Source of the DNA: Betaproteobacteria bacterium
GTDB taxonomy: Bacteria; Pseudomonadota; Gammaproteobacteria; Burkholderiales; Casimicrobiaceae
Reading direction: 5' to 3'
Assembly: GCA_018971195.1 (NCBI GenBank)
Contig: JAGXBK010000002.1
Location: 1 to 61,985 of the forward strand
DNA: 61,985 bases
Part shown: piece by piece, positions 41,276-50,794 of the stretch
How positions within the stretch are numbered: the first letter of the stretch is position 1
How the letters are laid out: each line of letters starts with the position of its first letter
Position numbers and translations under genes: made by a program
Notes under the pieces: generated by a model
The model's input: only the letters and a program-made list of their open reading frames with translations
Databases searched by the model: none
Told to the model about the DNA's origin: nothing

Positions 41276-42025
41276 GTGGATCTGAACCTGCAAGGCAAGG
41301 TCGCGCTGGTCACCGGCGCCGGCGGCGGCATCGGTGCTGCGATCGCCGCCGCGCTCGTCGCCGAGGGCGGCATCGTTTACCTCGGCGACTCGAACGCGAA
41401 CAGCGCGGTGCGCGCCGCGGCGGCGCTCGGCAGCGCGGCACGGCCCGTCGTGATGGATGTCGGCGATGCGCAGGCGGTGCTGCGGGTGGTCAGGGGCATC
41501 GTCGACGATCAGGGGCGCATCGACATCCTGGTGAACAACGCGGGGATCCTGAAGAGCGGACCGGTCGTCGACGCCAGCATCGACGACTGGGACCAGGTCT
41601 GCCGGATCAACCTCTCCGGTGTCTACTACTGCTCGAAGGCGGTATTGGCACCGATGCTCGAGCGGCGCTCGGGGAAGATCATCAACATCGCCTCGGTATC
41701 GGCCACGAAGGGCGGTGGTGCGATCGGGAACGTGCTGTACGGCGCGACCAAGGCCGGCGTGGTTGCGCTGACCCGGGGATTCGCGCGAGAACTCGCGCCT
41801 TTCGGCATCAACGTCAACGCGATCGCGCCGGCGGTCGTCGACACCGGGATGACGAGTTCACTGCTGACGCCGGAGAGCCGGCGCGCCGTGATCGCCGCCA
41901 TCCCGCTCGGCCGGTTGGCGCTTCCCGCGGAGATCGCGCAGATGGCGTTGATCCTCGCCTCGGACGTGGCCGCCTATGTCACCGGCGAGACGATCGCCGT
42001 CGACGGCGGCTACCTGACGAAATGA
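41276..42025 (+). CDS. SDR-family oxidoreductase (GTG start)
   Basis: LQGKVALVTGAGGGIGAAIAAAL...LVNNAGIL...YGATKAGVVALTRGFARELAPFGINVNAIAPAVVDTGM. Confidence 0.93.
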   Translation: MDLNLQGKVALVTGAGGGIGAAIAAALVAEGGIVYLGDSNANSAVRAAAALGSAARPVVMDVGDAQAVLRVVRGIVDDQGRIDILVNNAGILKSGPVVDASIDDWDQVCRINLSGVYYCSKAVLAPMLERRSGKIINIASVSATKGGGAIGNVLYGATKAGVVALTRGFARELAPFGINVNAIAPAVVDTGMTSSLLTPESRRAVIAAIPLGRLALPAEIAQMALILASDVAAYVTGETIAVDGGYLTK

Positions 42026-42086
42026 GGACGCGGACAGCACGCCGGTGCCTCGCGCCTGCGCGCCGCCGAATCGCGCCCGCTGTGCC

Positions 42087-43094
42087 TCAGCTTCCGTGCA
42101 GTGCGTGCACTTCCGGGAAGAACATGTCCTTCCACGACTTCGGCTTGATCTTGATCGAACCGATCCGGTACATGAAATCGGCATAGGTCGTGATCCTGTG
42201 CGGCGTGGTCGTGAACTTCACCAGCGGATCATCGAGGATCTTGAGCGGAAGGTCCGCCGGCCCCTTGTAATTGGCCCAGGCGATGTAATTCCGCGCCGCA
42301 GCGGGCTTGTCGTGGTTGATCTGTGCGATCGCTTCTTCGAAAGCGGCGAGGAAAGCGCGGTAGATCTTCGGATTGTCCTTGCGGAACGCGGCGGTGGCCC
42401 AGACGACGGTGAAGGTGTGGGGGCCGCCGACGATCTTGTAGGAGTCGAGCACCGTGTGGATCCCGGAGTGCTCGAGCTCCTGATACTGGAACGGCGGCGC
42501 GGTGAAGTGCGCGGTGATCTCGCTCGCCGGCGACAGCAGCGCCGCCATGCCGTCGGGATGCGACAGCGAGACGGTGAGCTTGTCGAGCTTGTCGTACTGC
42601 TTGGTGCCGAACGCCTTGGCTGCGGCCATCTGCAGGTTGACCGCCTGGAACGAGACCTTGACGGCGGGCAGGGCGATCCTGTCCCGGTCGGTGAAGTCCT
42701 TGATGCTCTTCACCTTCGGGTCGCGCGTGTTGAGGTAGAGCGGCATCGTGTTCATCGCGCACACGCCTCTCACGTCGAGGTTGCCGCGCGTCTTCGCCCA
42801 CAGCGTGATCAGCGGGCCGAGTCCGCCGGAGGCGAAATCCAGGCTGTTCGAGAGCAATGCATCGTTCATCACGTTGCCGCCGGCGAATTTCGTCCAGGTC
42901 ACCTTGACGTCACCGAGGCCTTCCTGTTTCGCGTGCTTCTCGAGAAGCTTCTCGTGCTCCATGTACATCAGCGGCAGGTAGGTGATCCCGAACTGCTGGG
43001 CGATTCGGACCTGCGTCACTTCCGCGCGCGTCGGCAGCGCGGCCGAGGCAGCGAAGGCCGCCAGGGCGCAGAGCATCGTCACCTTTCTGGGCAT
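42087..43094 (-). CDS. Orphan ABC transporter substrate-binding protein (NMT1/SsuA-like)
   Basis: Signal peptide; VTQVRIAQQFGITYLPLMYMEHEKLLEKHAKQEGLGDVKVTWTKFAGGNVMNDALLSNSLDFASGG. Confidence 0.9.
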   Translation of the reverse strand: MPRKVTMLCALAAFAASAALPTRAEVTQVRIAQQFGITYLPLMYMEHEKLLEKHAKQEGLGDVKVTWTKFAGGNVMNDALLSNSLDFASGGLGPLITLWAKTRGNLDVRGVCAMNTMPLYLNTRDPKVKSIKDFTDRDRIALPAVKVSFQAVNLQMAAAKAFGTKQYDKLDKLTVSLSHPDGMAALLSPASEITAHFTAPPFQYQELEHSGIHTVLDSYKIVGGPHTFTVVWATAAFRKDNPKIYRAFLAAFEEAIAQINHDKPAAARNYIAWANYKGPADLPLKILDDPLVKFTTTPHRITTYADFMYRIGSIKIKPKSWKDMFFPEVHALHGS

Positions 43095-43409
43095 GTAGGA
43101 ATCCTCCTCCTGAACGTGATGCGTGCCCGTCCATCGAAACGGGGGTCGGTTCCGTGCGCAGCGAAGGCGTACTTTGCCGCAGTTGCATGGCGCGGGCAAC
43201 CGCCAGCGGGGAGACTTCGATGGCGATGAAGATCGGCTCGAGGCCTTGGGCGTGTCGAACATGCATGCGCTGTCGCCATTTCGTTTCTCGCTGAGGTGCC
43301 GACGGAGGGGGGGCGGGGTGATCACCCAGTTGCAGGCGGCGTGCACCGGTGCATCGTGGGATCGGTGGCAGGAGGGGGCGGATTTCATGTTCCTGCAGGG
43401 GCGCATCGG

Positions 43410-44357
43410 ATGAGCGGGTCGGCACTGGAGATTCGCCTGCTGCGCTACTTCCTGGCGGTAGCCGAGGCGCGCAGCTTCACGGGAGCCGCCCATGCGCTGG
43501 GCATCTCGCAACCGACGCTCTCGCACCAGATCAAGAAGCTCGAGACGTATCTGGGGACGGTGCTGTTCGAGCGTGCCGCCCGGAACGTGACGCTCAGCTC
43601 GGCAGGCACGACCTTCAAGCCGTTCTGCGATCGCGTGCTGAAGGAGCTCGATTCCGGTGTGCTCGCGATCTCCGAGCTCACAGGCCTGATGCGGGGAACG
43701 CTGCGGATGGCGGTGTTCCACTCGTTCGCCAATTCCGGCCTCGGACCGGTGTTCGCGCAGTTCGCGCGACTGCATCCTGGCGTGCGCATCGAGGCGCGGC
43801 TCCTGCCACGCATGGAGATGGAGCGTGAGCTGATCGCCGGGACACTGGACCTGGCGATCGCTTACGTCTCCGAGGATACGGAGCACATTGATGCGGAAAA
43901 GCTCACCCAGGAGGAGCTGGTGCTGGTCGTGGGCTCGCAAAGCCGTCTCGCTGCCGGAGCCCGCCTGCAGATGCGGCGGATCGTCGATCTGCCGCTCGTG
44001 CTTTTGACGCAGGAATTCGCCGCGCGGCAGTACCTCGATCGCTTTTTCGAAAGTCGCCGCCTGCAGCCGAAGGTGGCGATCGAAATGAACGCCGTCGATC
44101 CGATCCTCGCCGTCGTGAGGAACTCGGAGCTCGCCACGGTGATTTCCGAGGGCGCAGTGGGGAAGGCAGATGGTGCGCGCATCGTCCGCCTGGTCGACCC
44201 CGCGCCCAGGCGGTCGCTGGCGATCCTCTGGCGGCGGGGCGCACACCGATCGGCCGCGGCGTTGCGCATGGCCGAGATGATCCGATCGGCATACGGTGCC
44301 GCATCGGCGAGGACGTCGAGAGCGTCGCCTTCGCGAATCGCGAAGCGGGGCAGATGA
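43410..44357 (+). CDS. LysR-family transcriptional regulator (CynR-like)
   Basis: LEIRLLRYFLAVAEARSFTGAAHALGISQPTLSHQIKKLETYLGTVLFERAARNVTLSSAG. Confidence 0.94.
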   Translation: MSGSALEIRLLRYFLAVAEARSFTGAAHALGISQPTLSHQIKKLETYLGTVLFERAARNVTLSSAGTTFKPFCDRVLKELDSGVLAISELTGLMRGTLRMAVFHSFANSGLGPVFAQFARLHPGVRIEARLLPRMEMERELIAGTLDLAIAYVSEDTEHIDAEKLTQEELVLVVGSQSRLAAGARLQMRRIVDLPLVLLTQEFAARQYLDRFFESRRLQPKVAIEMNAVDPILAVVRNSELATVISEGAVGKADGARIVRLVDPAPRRSLAILWRRGAHRSAAALRMAEMIRSAYGAASARTSRASPSRIAKRGR

Positions 44358-44390
44358 CGATTGGATCAACGAGACAAAGGAAACGGAGTG

Positions 44391-44440
44391 CAATAGATCA
44401 TATCGATGGTAACGATACATACGCTGTATTTGATCTATTG
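44391..44440 (+). promoter_or_regulatory. Nested inverted repeats with LysR-type ATAC-N7-GTAT site
   Basis: CAATAGATCA (44391-44400) / TGATCTATTG (44431-44440); inner ATACA-TACGC-TGTAT (44415-44429). Confidence 0.6.
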
Positions 44441-44505
44441 ATCGCGGCGCGCTAGGCTTTATCCGAAGCTCTCGGCACAGGGGAGCAGGCATCGGAGGAA
44501 TTCTC

Positions 44506-45618
44506 ATGGTCGCGGCCGACGGTTCGCCCGGCGAACCGCGTGTTCCCGTCATCCTGGTCACCGGGTTTCTCGGCAGCGGCAAGACGACGCTGGTCAACCG
44601 GCTGCTCAAGGCGCCGGCCTTTGCGCGCGCTGCGGTCGTCATCAACGAGTTCGGCACCGTGAGCATCGATCATCTGTACGTCTCGGCGCCCGTCGAGCGC
44701 GCCCGGGTGATCGACAGCGGCTGTCTCTGCGGTCACGTGCACGAGCAGGTGGCTTCCAGCCTCCTCGACCTGCACGCCGGGCGCCGGCGCCTCGCCACGG
44801 CAGCGTTCGATTGCGTGCTGATCGAGACCTCGGGTCTCGCCGATCCGGTGCCGATCATCCAGATCATCACGACGGACGCGAGCGTGTCCGCGCGCTTCGT
44901 ACTGCGTACGGTCGTCACCGTCGTCGACGGCGTGCACGGCAGGCAGCAGCTGACCGCGCACGACGAGTCGCGGAAACAGGCGGCGATCGCCGACACGCTG
45001 GTGATCAGCAAGGTCGATATCGCCAGCGCCGGCGAGCAGGACGCGCTCGCGGGCGTCCTGCGGGCCGCCAATCCCGGCGCTCGCCAGATCCGGGCGGCCC
45101 AGGGGGCGATCGATGCGCAGGAGCTGCTCGACGGCGGGGTTTTTTCCGCGGCGGATCGACCGGAGGCGGCCCGGGCGTGGCTCGGCGATCCGTCGTATGC
45201 CGATGCGAATCCTCCGGCGGCGGCCGATTCGTCCATCCGCAGCTTCGCCTTGCGCCACGAAGGGGAGATCACGGTTCCCGGTCTCGTGCTGTGGATGAAT
45301 CTCCTCGCGGGAATGCGGGGCAAGGGGCTGCTGCGGGTCAAGGGGATCGCCAACGTCGAGGGGCGACCCTACGCGATTCAGGCGGTGCAGACGGTGGTCA
45401 GTGAACCGCAGCCGCTCGACGGGTGGCCGGATGACGACCGCGGTACCCGGCTGGTGTTCATCACGCGCGGCATGGACCCCGCCGAAATCGAGCGCACGTT
45501 CGCGACCTTCGATTTCGATGCGGGCCGTGCCGCACGCAGCGCTCGCATCGACCCGACGGCCTACCGGCGCTTCGCGGAAACGATGGAGCTGTTCCGTGCC
45601 GGCACCATCCAGAACTGA
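44506..45618 (+). CDS. CobW/COG0523 (G3E) GTPase, putative metallochaperone
   Basis: VPVILVTGFLGSGKTTLVNRLL, VVINEFG, IDSGCLCGHVHEQ, IETSGLADPVPI, VISKVD. Confidence 0.93.
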   Translation: MVAADGSPGEPRVPVILVTGFLGSGKTTLVNRLLKAPAFARAAVVINEFGTVSIDHLYVSAPVERARVIDSGCLCGHVHEQVASSLLDLHAGRRRLATAAFDCVLIETSGLADPVPIIQIITTDASVSARFVLRTVVTVVDGVHGRQQLTAHDESRKQAAIADTLVISKVDIASAGEQDALAGVLRAANPGARQIRAAQGAIDAQELLDGGVFSAADRPEAARAWLGDPSYADANPPAAADSSIRSFALRHEGEITVPGLVLWMNLLAGMRGKGLLRVKGIANVEGRPYAIQAVQTVVSEPQPLDGWPDDDRGTRLVFITRGMDPAEIERTFATFDFDAGRAARSARIDPTAYRRFAETMELFRAGTIQN

Positions 45619-45637
45619 TCGAACGGAGCCATCGAGG

Positions 45638-46987
45638 ATGACCGCAACGTCGCCAGTCAACGAGAAAGAGCCACTGCGCTACATCACTGCCGCACGCATG
45701 ATCGATTGCACGGGCGCGGCACCCGTCGCCGACCCGGTCGTGGTTCTCCGTGGCAAGCGGATCGAGAAGATCGGGACCCGCGAGACCGTGCCGGTGCCGC
45801 CGGGCGCGGAGGTGGTCGACTGCAGGGCGTGCACGCTCATGCCGGGCATGCTCGATGTGCACATCCACACGATGATGTTCAACTGCCTGACCTTCCACAA
45901 CTACCGCGTCGCGCAGTGGGAGATCACGCCGGAGCTGCAGCAGATGTATGGCCTGTTTCACGCGCAGCTGTGCTTCGACATGGGCTTTACGACGCTGCGC
46001 GACATGGGACTTGCGGCGTCCCGGGGACTGCTCGTCTCCGAGGCCTGCGCGATACGCGATGCGATCGACGCCGGGATCGTCGAAGGCCCACGGATGCTGG
46101 TAGCCGCCTTCACGACAATCACCGGCTCGCACCTCGACCTGATCCAGCCACGCGCCGCGTTGCGCGTCGGCTTCCAGACGGCCGACGGCCCCTGGGAGCT
46201 GCGCAAGCTCGCGCGCACGAATCTGCTCGCCGGCTGCGATGTCATCAAGACCTGCGCCTCCGGCGGCGGCGGCACCGACAAGGAAGAACCGGATATCCGG
46301 AACATGACGCAGGTGGAGCTCGACGCCCTGGTCGACGAGGCGCACGCCTTTCACAAGACCTGTGCGGTCCACTGTTTCACGCCGTCGGCGCAGCGCATGG
46401 CGCTCGAGGCTGGTGCCGACACGATCGAGCACATGGTCTTCTCGGACGACGAGACGATCGGCATGATCAAGGACAAGGGGGTCTACGTGACGCCTACGCT
46501 GTCGCACCGCACCGACCATGCGATCCGCCTGCGCAAGGAGCAGGGCACCTCGCAGTTCGTCCTGAACAAGATGAAAGGCCTGCAGGAATACTGCTACGGC
46601 ACGTTCCAGAAGATGTACAAGGCCGGCGTGAACATCGCAATGGGCACCGACATGGGCTTCGATCCCGAGATGGGCACCAACGCCACCGAGCTGGAGATCT
46701 ACGTCAAGCTCGGCATGACCCCGATGCACGCGCTGCAGACGGCGACGATCAATGCGGCGCGCGCGATCAAGGTCGACGGCCAGCTCGGGACGCTCGAGGC
46801 CGGCAAGCTCGCCGACGTCATCGCCGTCGACGGGAATCCGCTGGAAAACATCGCCTGCTTGAAGGACAAGCGCAACATCCAGATGGTGATGAAGGAAGGG
46901 CGGATCCACGCCGATCGCCGTCCCGGGCGGTCGAAAAACGTGGTTTCGGCCGAGCCCGGAAGCTGGAAGATAATCGACTACCTGTGA
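45638..46987 (+). CDS. Amidohydrolase-family protein (imidazolonepropionase/prolidase-like, COG1228)
   Basis: LMPGMLDVHIHTM (HxH), DVIKTCASGGGGT, CAVHCFT, DTIEHMVF, MGTDMG. Confidence 0.92.
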   Translation: MTATSPVNEKEPLRYITAARMIDCTGAAPVADPVVVLRGKRIEKIGTRETVPVPPGAEVVDCRACTLMPGMLDVHIHTMMFNCLTFHNYRVAQWEITPELQQMYGLFHAQLCFDMGFTTLRDMGLAASRGLLVSEACAIRDAIDAGIVEGPRMLVAAFTTITGSHLDLIQPRAALRVGFQTADGPWELRKLARTNLLAGCDVIKTCASGGGGTDKEEPDIRNMTQVELDALVDEAHAFHKTCAVHCFTPSAQRMALEAGADTIEHMVFSDDETIGMIKDKGVYVTPTLSHRTDHAIRLRKEQGTSQFVLNKMKGLQEYCYGTFQKMYKAGVNIAMGTDMGFDPEMGTNATELEIYVKLGMTPMHALQTATINAARAIKVDGQLGTLEAGKLADVIAVDGNPLENIACLKDKRNIQMVMKEGRIHADRRPGRSKNVVSAEPGSWKIIDYL

Positions 46988-47036
46988 GCATGACGGCCTT
47001 CACGCAAGCGGGCTCGCGGGCCCTCGCCGATCCCGT

Positions 47037-47777
47037 GTGAGCATGCAGGAGGCCCCCGAAGCCGCGGTGGTGACCGGCGCGAGCGCCGGCATCGGGCAGG
47101 CGATCGCGCAGACGCTGCTGGCCAGGGGCATGACCGTCGTCACGCTCCAGCGCTCCGCACCGAAACTTTCGCATCCGAACCTGCGCTGGCGGGCGGTGGA
47201 CCTGACGGACCTGGCCGCGACCCGCGCCGTCGCCGACGAGATCGCGAAAGAACTGCCGGTGCGCTACCTGGTCAACAACGCGGGAGCGAATTGTCCGAAT
47301 CCGCTGGACCGCGCGACCGTCGAGGAACTGCACTACGTGACCACGATCACCCTGGGCGCCGCGATGGTTCTAACGCAGATCTTCGTCCCGCAGATGCGCG
47401 CGGCGCGCTACGGTCGCATCGTCAACATCTCCTCGCGCGCCGCACTGGGCAAATACGGCCGGACCGTCTATTCGAGTGCCAAGGCGGGTCTGATCGGCAT
47501 GACACGGACCATCGCGATCGAAGTCGGTGGCGACGGCATTACGGTCAATGCCGTGGTTCCCGGTCCGGTGGCGACCGACCACTTCAACCGCGGACACCCG
47601 CCCGGCAGCGCGCAGCGCCAGACGGTCGTCGACGGCATCCTGGTGGGACGCGTCGGCACGCCCGACGACGTTGCCCATGCCGTGGGGTTCCTGCTCGAGC
47701 GCGCAAGCGGCTACATCACGGGGCAGGCGATATTCGTGTGCGGGGGCACCAGCGTGACCGGAACGGGAGGACAGTAG
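47037..47777 (+). CDS. SDR-family oxidoreductase
   Basis: AAVVTGASAGIGQAIAQTLLARG...LVNNAG...YSSAKAGLIGMTRTIAIE. Confidence 0.93.
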   Translation: MSMQEAPEAAVVTGASAGIGQAIAQTLLARGMTVVTLQRSAPKLSHPNLRWRAVDLTDLAATRAVADEIAKELPVRYLVNNAGANCPNPLDRATVEELHYVTTITLGAAMVLTQIFVPQMRAARYGRIVNISSRAALGKYGRTVYSSAKAGLIGMTRTIAIEVGGDGITVNAVVPGPVATDHFNRGHPPGSAQRQTVVDGILVGRVGTPDDVAHAVGFLLERASGYITGQAIFVCGGTSVTGTGGQ

Positions 47778-47779
47778 CG

Positions 47780-48913
47780 ATGGCCCGTGACGCGGTGCGT
47801 GCGGCGCTGCTCGGGATCGGGGCCTGGGGCCGCGTGCTCGCGACCGCCGCGGCCGGGTCGACGGCGATCCGAATCACGCACTGCCTGAGCCGCGACGCCG
47901 GGAAGCGCGATGCCTTCGCGCGCGAGTTCGGATTCATCGCCGGCGACGACTACGATGCGATCCTGCGCGACCCGGACATCGACGTCGTCGTGATCGCGTT
48001 GCCCAACGAGCTCCACTACTCGTTCGCGCGCCGCGCGGCCGAAGCCCGCAAGCACGTCTATCTCGAGAAGCCGATCGCCAGCACGCTGGTGGACGGCCTG
48101 CGCATCGCGGATCTGGAGCGCCGCTACGGCGTGCGCATCAGCGTCGGGCACTGCGCGCGGTTGCTCGGAGGCAACCGGGTCATCGCGAAGGCGATCGCGG
48201 ACGGCGAGATCGGCCAGCTCAATCGCATCGACGCCGTCTACAGCAACGGTCGCGGACTGCGGCTCTCGCCCAGGGACTGGCGCTGGTACCAGGCGAGCTC
48301 CCCGGGCGGGCCGCTCAGCCAGATCGCCATCCACCAGTTCGACGTCCTGCGCTACCTGGGCGGCGACGTCGCGAGCGTCAGCGCGACAGCGGCACGTCGC
48401 TCGCCGGTGGGCGCCGAGGTCGAGGACGAATGGCTGGTGACGCTGCGTTTCGCCAGCGGAGCGCTTGGCAGTGTCGCGGCGAGCTGGACCAGCACCGGTG
48501 CCTATCGCGTGCAGGTGTCGGGCGATCGCGGCGTCATCGCCTACGAAATCGACCAGAGTCTCTGGAACGTCGCCGACGACCTGCACCTCGGCGCAACGCT
48601 CTATCGGCAGGCGCTGGGCAAGCCGCCTCGCGAGCGCGTGCAACTCGAGGTGCCGCGCGGGAACATGTTCCGCGAGGAACTGGAGCTCTTCGCGCGGGCG
48701 GTCATCGGGGGAGGCGACTGCGAGCTCTCGGCGGACAATGGCTGCCAGGCGCTCGCCATCGTCGATGCAGCGATCGAATCGGCAGCCTCGGACGGGAGAC
48801 ATGTCGCGCCCGCCGACCTGCTCGCCCGGGCGCGACGCGAGGCGGATGTGCGCGAACCGCGGGCGCCCGAACCGGCCGTTGGCGACCGTGCTGCAGGTTC
48901 CGGAGCGGATTAG
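47780..48913 (+). CDS. Gfo/Idh/MocA-family oxidoreductase
   Basis: VRAALLGIGAWGRVLATAAAG...DPDIDVVVIALPNELHYSFARRAAEARKHVYLEKPIAST. Confidence 0.93.
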   Translation: MARDAVRAALLGIGAWGRVLATAAAGSTAIRITHCLSRDAGKRDAFAREFGFIAGDDYDAILRDPDIDVVVIALPNELHYSFARRAAEARKHVYLEKPIASTLVDGLRIADLERRYGVRISVGHCARLLGGNRVIAKAIADGEIGQLNRIDAVYSNGRGLRLSPRDWRWYQASSPGGPLSQIAIHQFDVLRYLGGDVASVSATAARRSPVGAEVEDEWLVTLRFASGALGSVAASWTSTGAYRVQVSGDRGVIAYEIDQSLWNVADDLHLGATLYRQALGKPPRERVQLEVPRGNMFREELELFARAVIGGGDCELSADNGCQALAIVDAAIESAASDGRHVAPADLLARARREADVREPRAPEPAVGDRAAGSGAD

Positions 48914-48956
48914 CGCCATGGCTTGCCGGACGTTCCCAATCTAGCCGAGCGCGTGC

Positions 48957-49808
48957 ATGGCAGAGCGCATCGAAGTCGAGCACGTGTCATACGAGTACAT
49001 GACCGACCAGCGGAGCGTGCTTGCGGTGCGCGACGTGAGCTTTACCGTCGAGCCGTCCGAATTCCTCTGCGTCCTCGGGCCGAGCGGATGCGGCAAGACG
49101 ACGATCATGAACATGCTCGCTGGCTTCATGGACCCCACCGAGGGCGAGATCCGCATCGGCGGACACAGGCAGGACGGACGGTCGATCGGACGCGGCGTGG
49201 TGTTCCAGGATTTCGCCCAGCTGTTTCCGTGGCGCAGCGCGCGGCGCAACGTCGAGTTCGGGCTGGAGGTGCGCGGCGTCTCCAAGGCCGAGCGGCACGA
49301 CTTGGCGATGCGTTTCCTCAAGCTCGTCCGCCTCGAGGATTTCGCCGAGTCGTATCCGCACCAGCTCTCGGGGGGCATGCAGCAGCGCGTCGCCATCGCC
49401 CGTGCGCTGGCCTACAACCCGGGCGTGCTGCTGATGGACGAGCCGTTTGCAGCGCTCGACGCGATGACCCGCGACGAGATGCAGCGGCAGCTGGCCGACA
49501 TCTGGCAGCAGACGCGCAAGACCATCGTCTACATCACCCACAATGTCGCCGAGGCGGTCTACCTGGCAGACAAGGTGCTGGTAATGGCCGCACATCCGGG
49601 TAGCGTGCGCGCCGAGATCCGGCTCGACATTCAGCGGCCGCGCGATCCGCTCTCCGACGCGTTCGTCGAGGCGCAGCGGGAGATACTCTCCCACCTGAAT
49701 CACCGGCCGAGCGAGCCCGAACCCGGACGCGCGCCGCCGCCGATCGCAACAACGCGGAGGTCGACCGCCTCCGTGACTCAATCCAATCCAGAAGGAGGCA
49801 TTCCATGA
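48957..49808 (+). CDS. ABC transporter ATP-binding protein (nitrate/sulfonate/taurine type)
   Basis: LGPSGCGKTTIMNMLAGF, LSGGMQQRVAIARAL, VLLMDEPFAALD. Confidence 0.94.
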   Translation: MAERIEVEHVSYEYMTDQRSVLAVRDVSFTVEPSEFLCVLGPSGCGKTTIMNMLAGFMDPTEGEIRIGGHRQDGRSIGRGVVFQDFAQLFPWRSARRNVEFGLEVRGVSKAERHDLAMRFLKLVRLEDFAESYPHQLSGGMQQRVAIARALAYNPGVLLMDEPFAALDAMTRDEMQRQLADIWQQTRKTIVYITHNVAEAVYLADKVLVMAAHPGSVRAEIRLDIQRPRDPLSDAFVEAQREILSHLNHRPSEPEPGRAPPPIATTRRSTASVTQSNPEGGIP

Positions 49809-50794
49809 CTGCAAGAACGCTGGGTCGTCGCGAGGTGCTCGGGATTCTCGGCGCCACCGCATTGGCGGGGTTCGTCCCCAGGGCGCGTGCGCAGGGCGCG
49901 TCGGCGCCCCTGACCCTGGGCATCCAGAACACGTCCTGGGGGGTCGTCGGGATGGTCGCAGAGGGCGAACAGACCTTCAAGAAGCACGGCGCGAACGTCA
50001 AGGTCCTGTTGTTCGACACCGGGAAGACCACGCGCGACGCCATGATCGCAGGACGCGTCGACATCGGGGTGCTCGGCGCGACGCCGTTCATCATCGGCGC
50101 GGCCAAAGGCGAGATGCTGGGCATCGGAATGTCGATGTATGCGGGACGCACCAATGCGCTGGTCGTCGCGAAGGGAAGCGGGATCAAGACCGTCGCCGAC
50201 CTCAAGGGGCGCAAGGTGGCCTCGCAACTCGGGTCCGCGACCGACTACGTCTTCGAGAACAAGATCATGCCGAAATTCGGCCTGAAGAAGGGCGACGTGC
50301 AGATCATCAATACCCAGTTCCAGAACCAGGTGTCGGCATTGGTCAGCAAGTCGGTGGATGCCTTCGCGGGTGTCGAGCCGTTCCCGTCGGTGGCCGAGGT
50401 CGATGGCATCGGAACCGTGCTGCTCGACTACTCGCAATTCGACATGGTTCCGGTGATCCTGGCTGCCAACCGTCCGGTGCTCGAGCACAAGCACGAGGCA
50501 GCCGTGGCGTTCTTCCGCGGCTGGCTCGACGCCGTCGGCATCATGAAGAGGGATCCGGCGCATGCGGCCAAGATCGTCTGGAATCATTTCAAGAGTCAGG
50601 GCTACGAGGTCAAGGAGGCGGTGATCGAGCGCATGATCGCCAAGCTCGAGATTGATCCCAACTACTCGCCCAAGCTCATCGCGTACCTGGCCGAGCAGTC
50701 GCAGATCCTGGTGAAGCAGCACAAGATCGCGGCGGTCCCCGACTGGAGCAAGCTGCTCGACACGACCGTGATGAAGGCCGCCGAAAAGGCATGA
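49805..50794 (+). CDS. ABC transporter substrate-binding protein
   Basis: Tat-like signal MTARTLGRREVLGILGATALAGFVPRARAQ; SsuA-like body; ATGA overlaps on both sides. Confidence 0.91.
   Translation: MTARTLGRREVLGILGATALAGFVPRARAQGASAPLTLGIQNTSWGVVGMVAEGEQTFKKHGANVKVLLFDTGKTTRDAMIAGRVDIGVLGATPFIIGAAKGEMLGIGMSMYAGRTNALVVAKGSGIKTVADLKGRKVASQLGSATDYVFENKIMPKFGLKKGDVQIINTQFQNQVSALVSKSVDAFAGVEPFPSVAEVDGIGTVLLDYSQFDMVPVILAANRPVLEHKHEAAVAFFRGWLDAVGIMKRDPAHAAKIVWNHFKSQGYEVKEAVIERMIAKLEIDPNYSPKLIAYLAEQSQILVKQHKIAAVPDWSKLLDTTVMKAAEKA

Noticed and set aside
42087-44666. Single 859-aa minus-strand ORF
   Set aside because: Only the C-terminal 335 residues (from 43094) form a coherent signal-peptide plus binding protein; the rest is antisense to the LysR gene.
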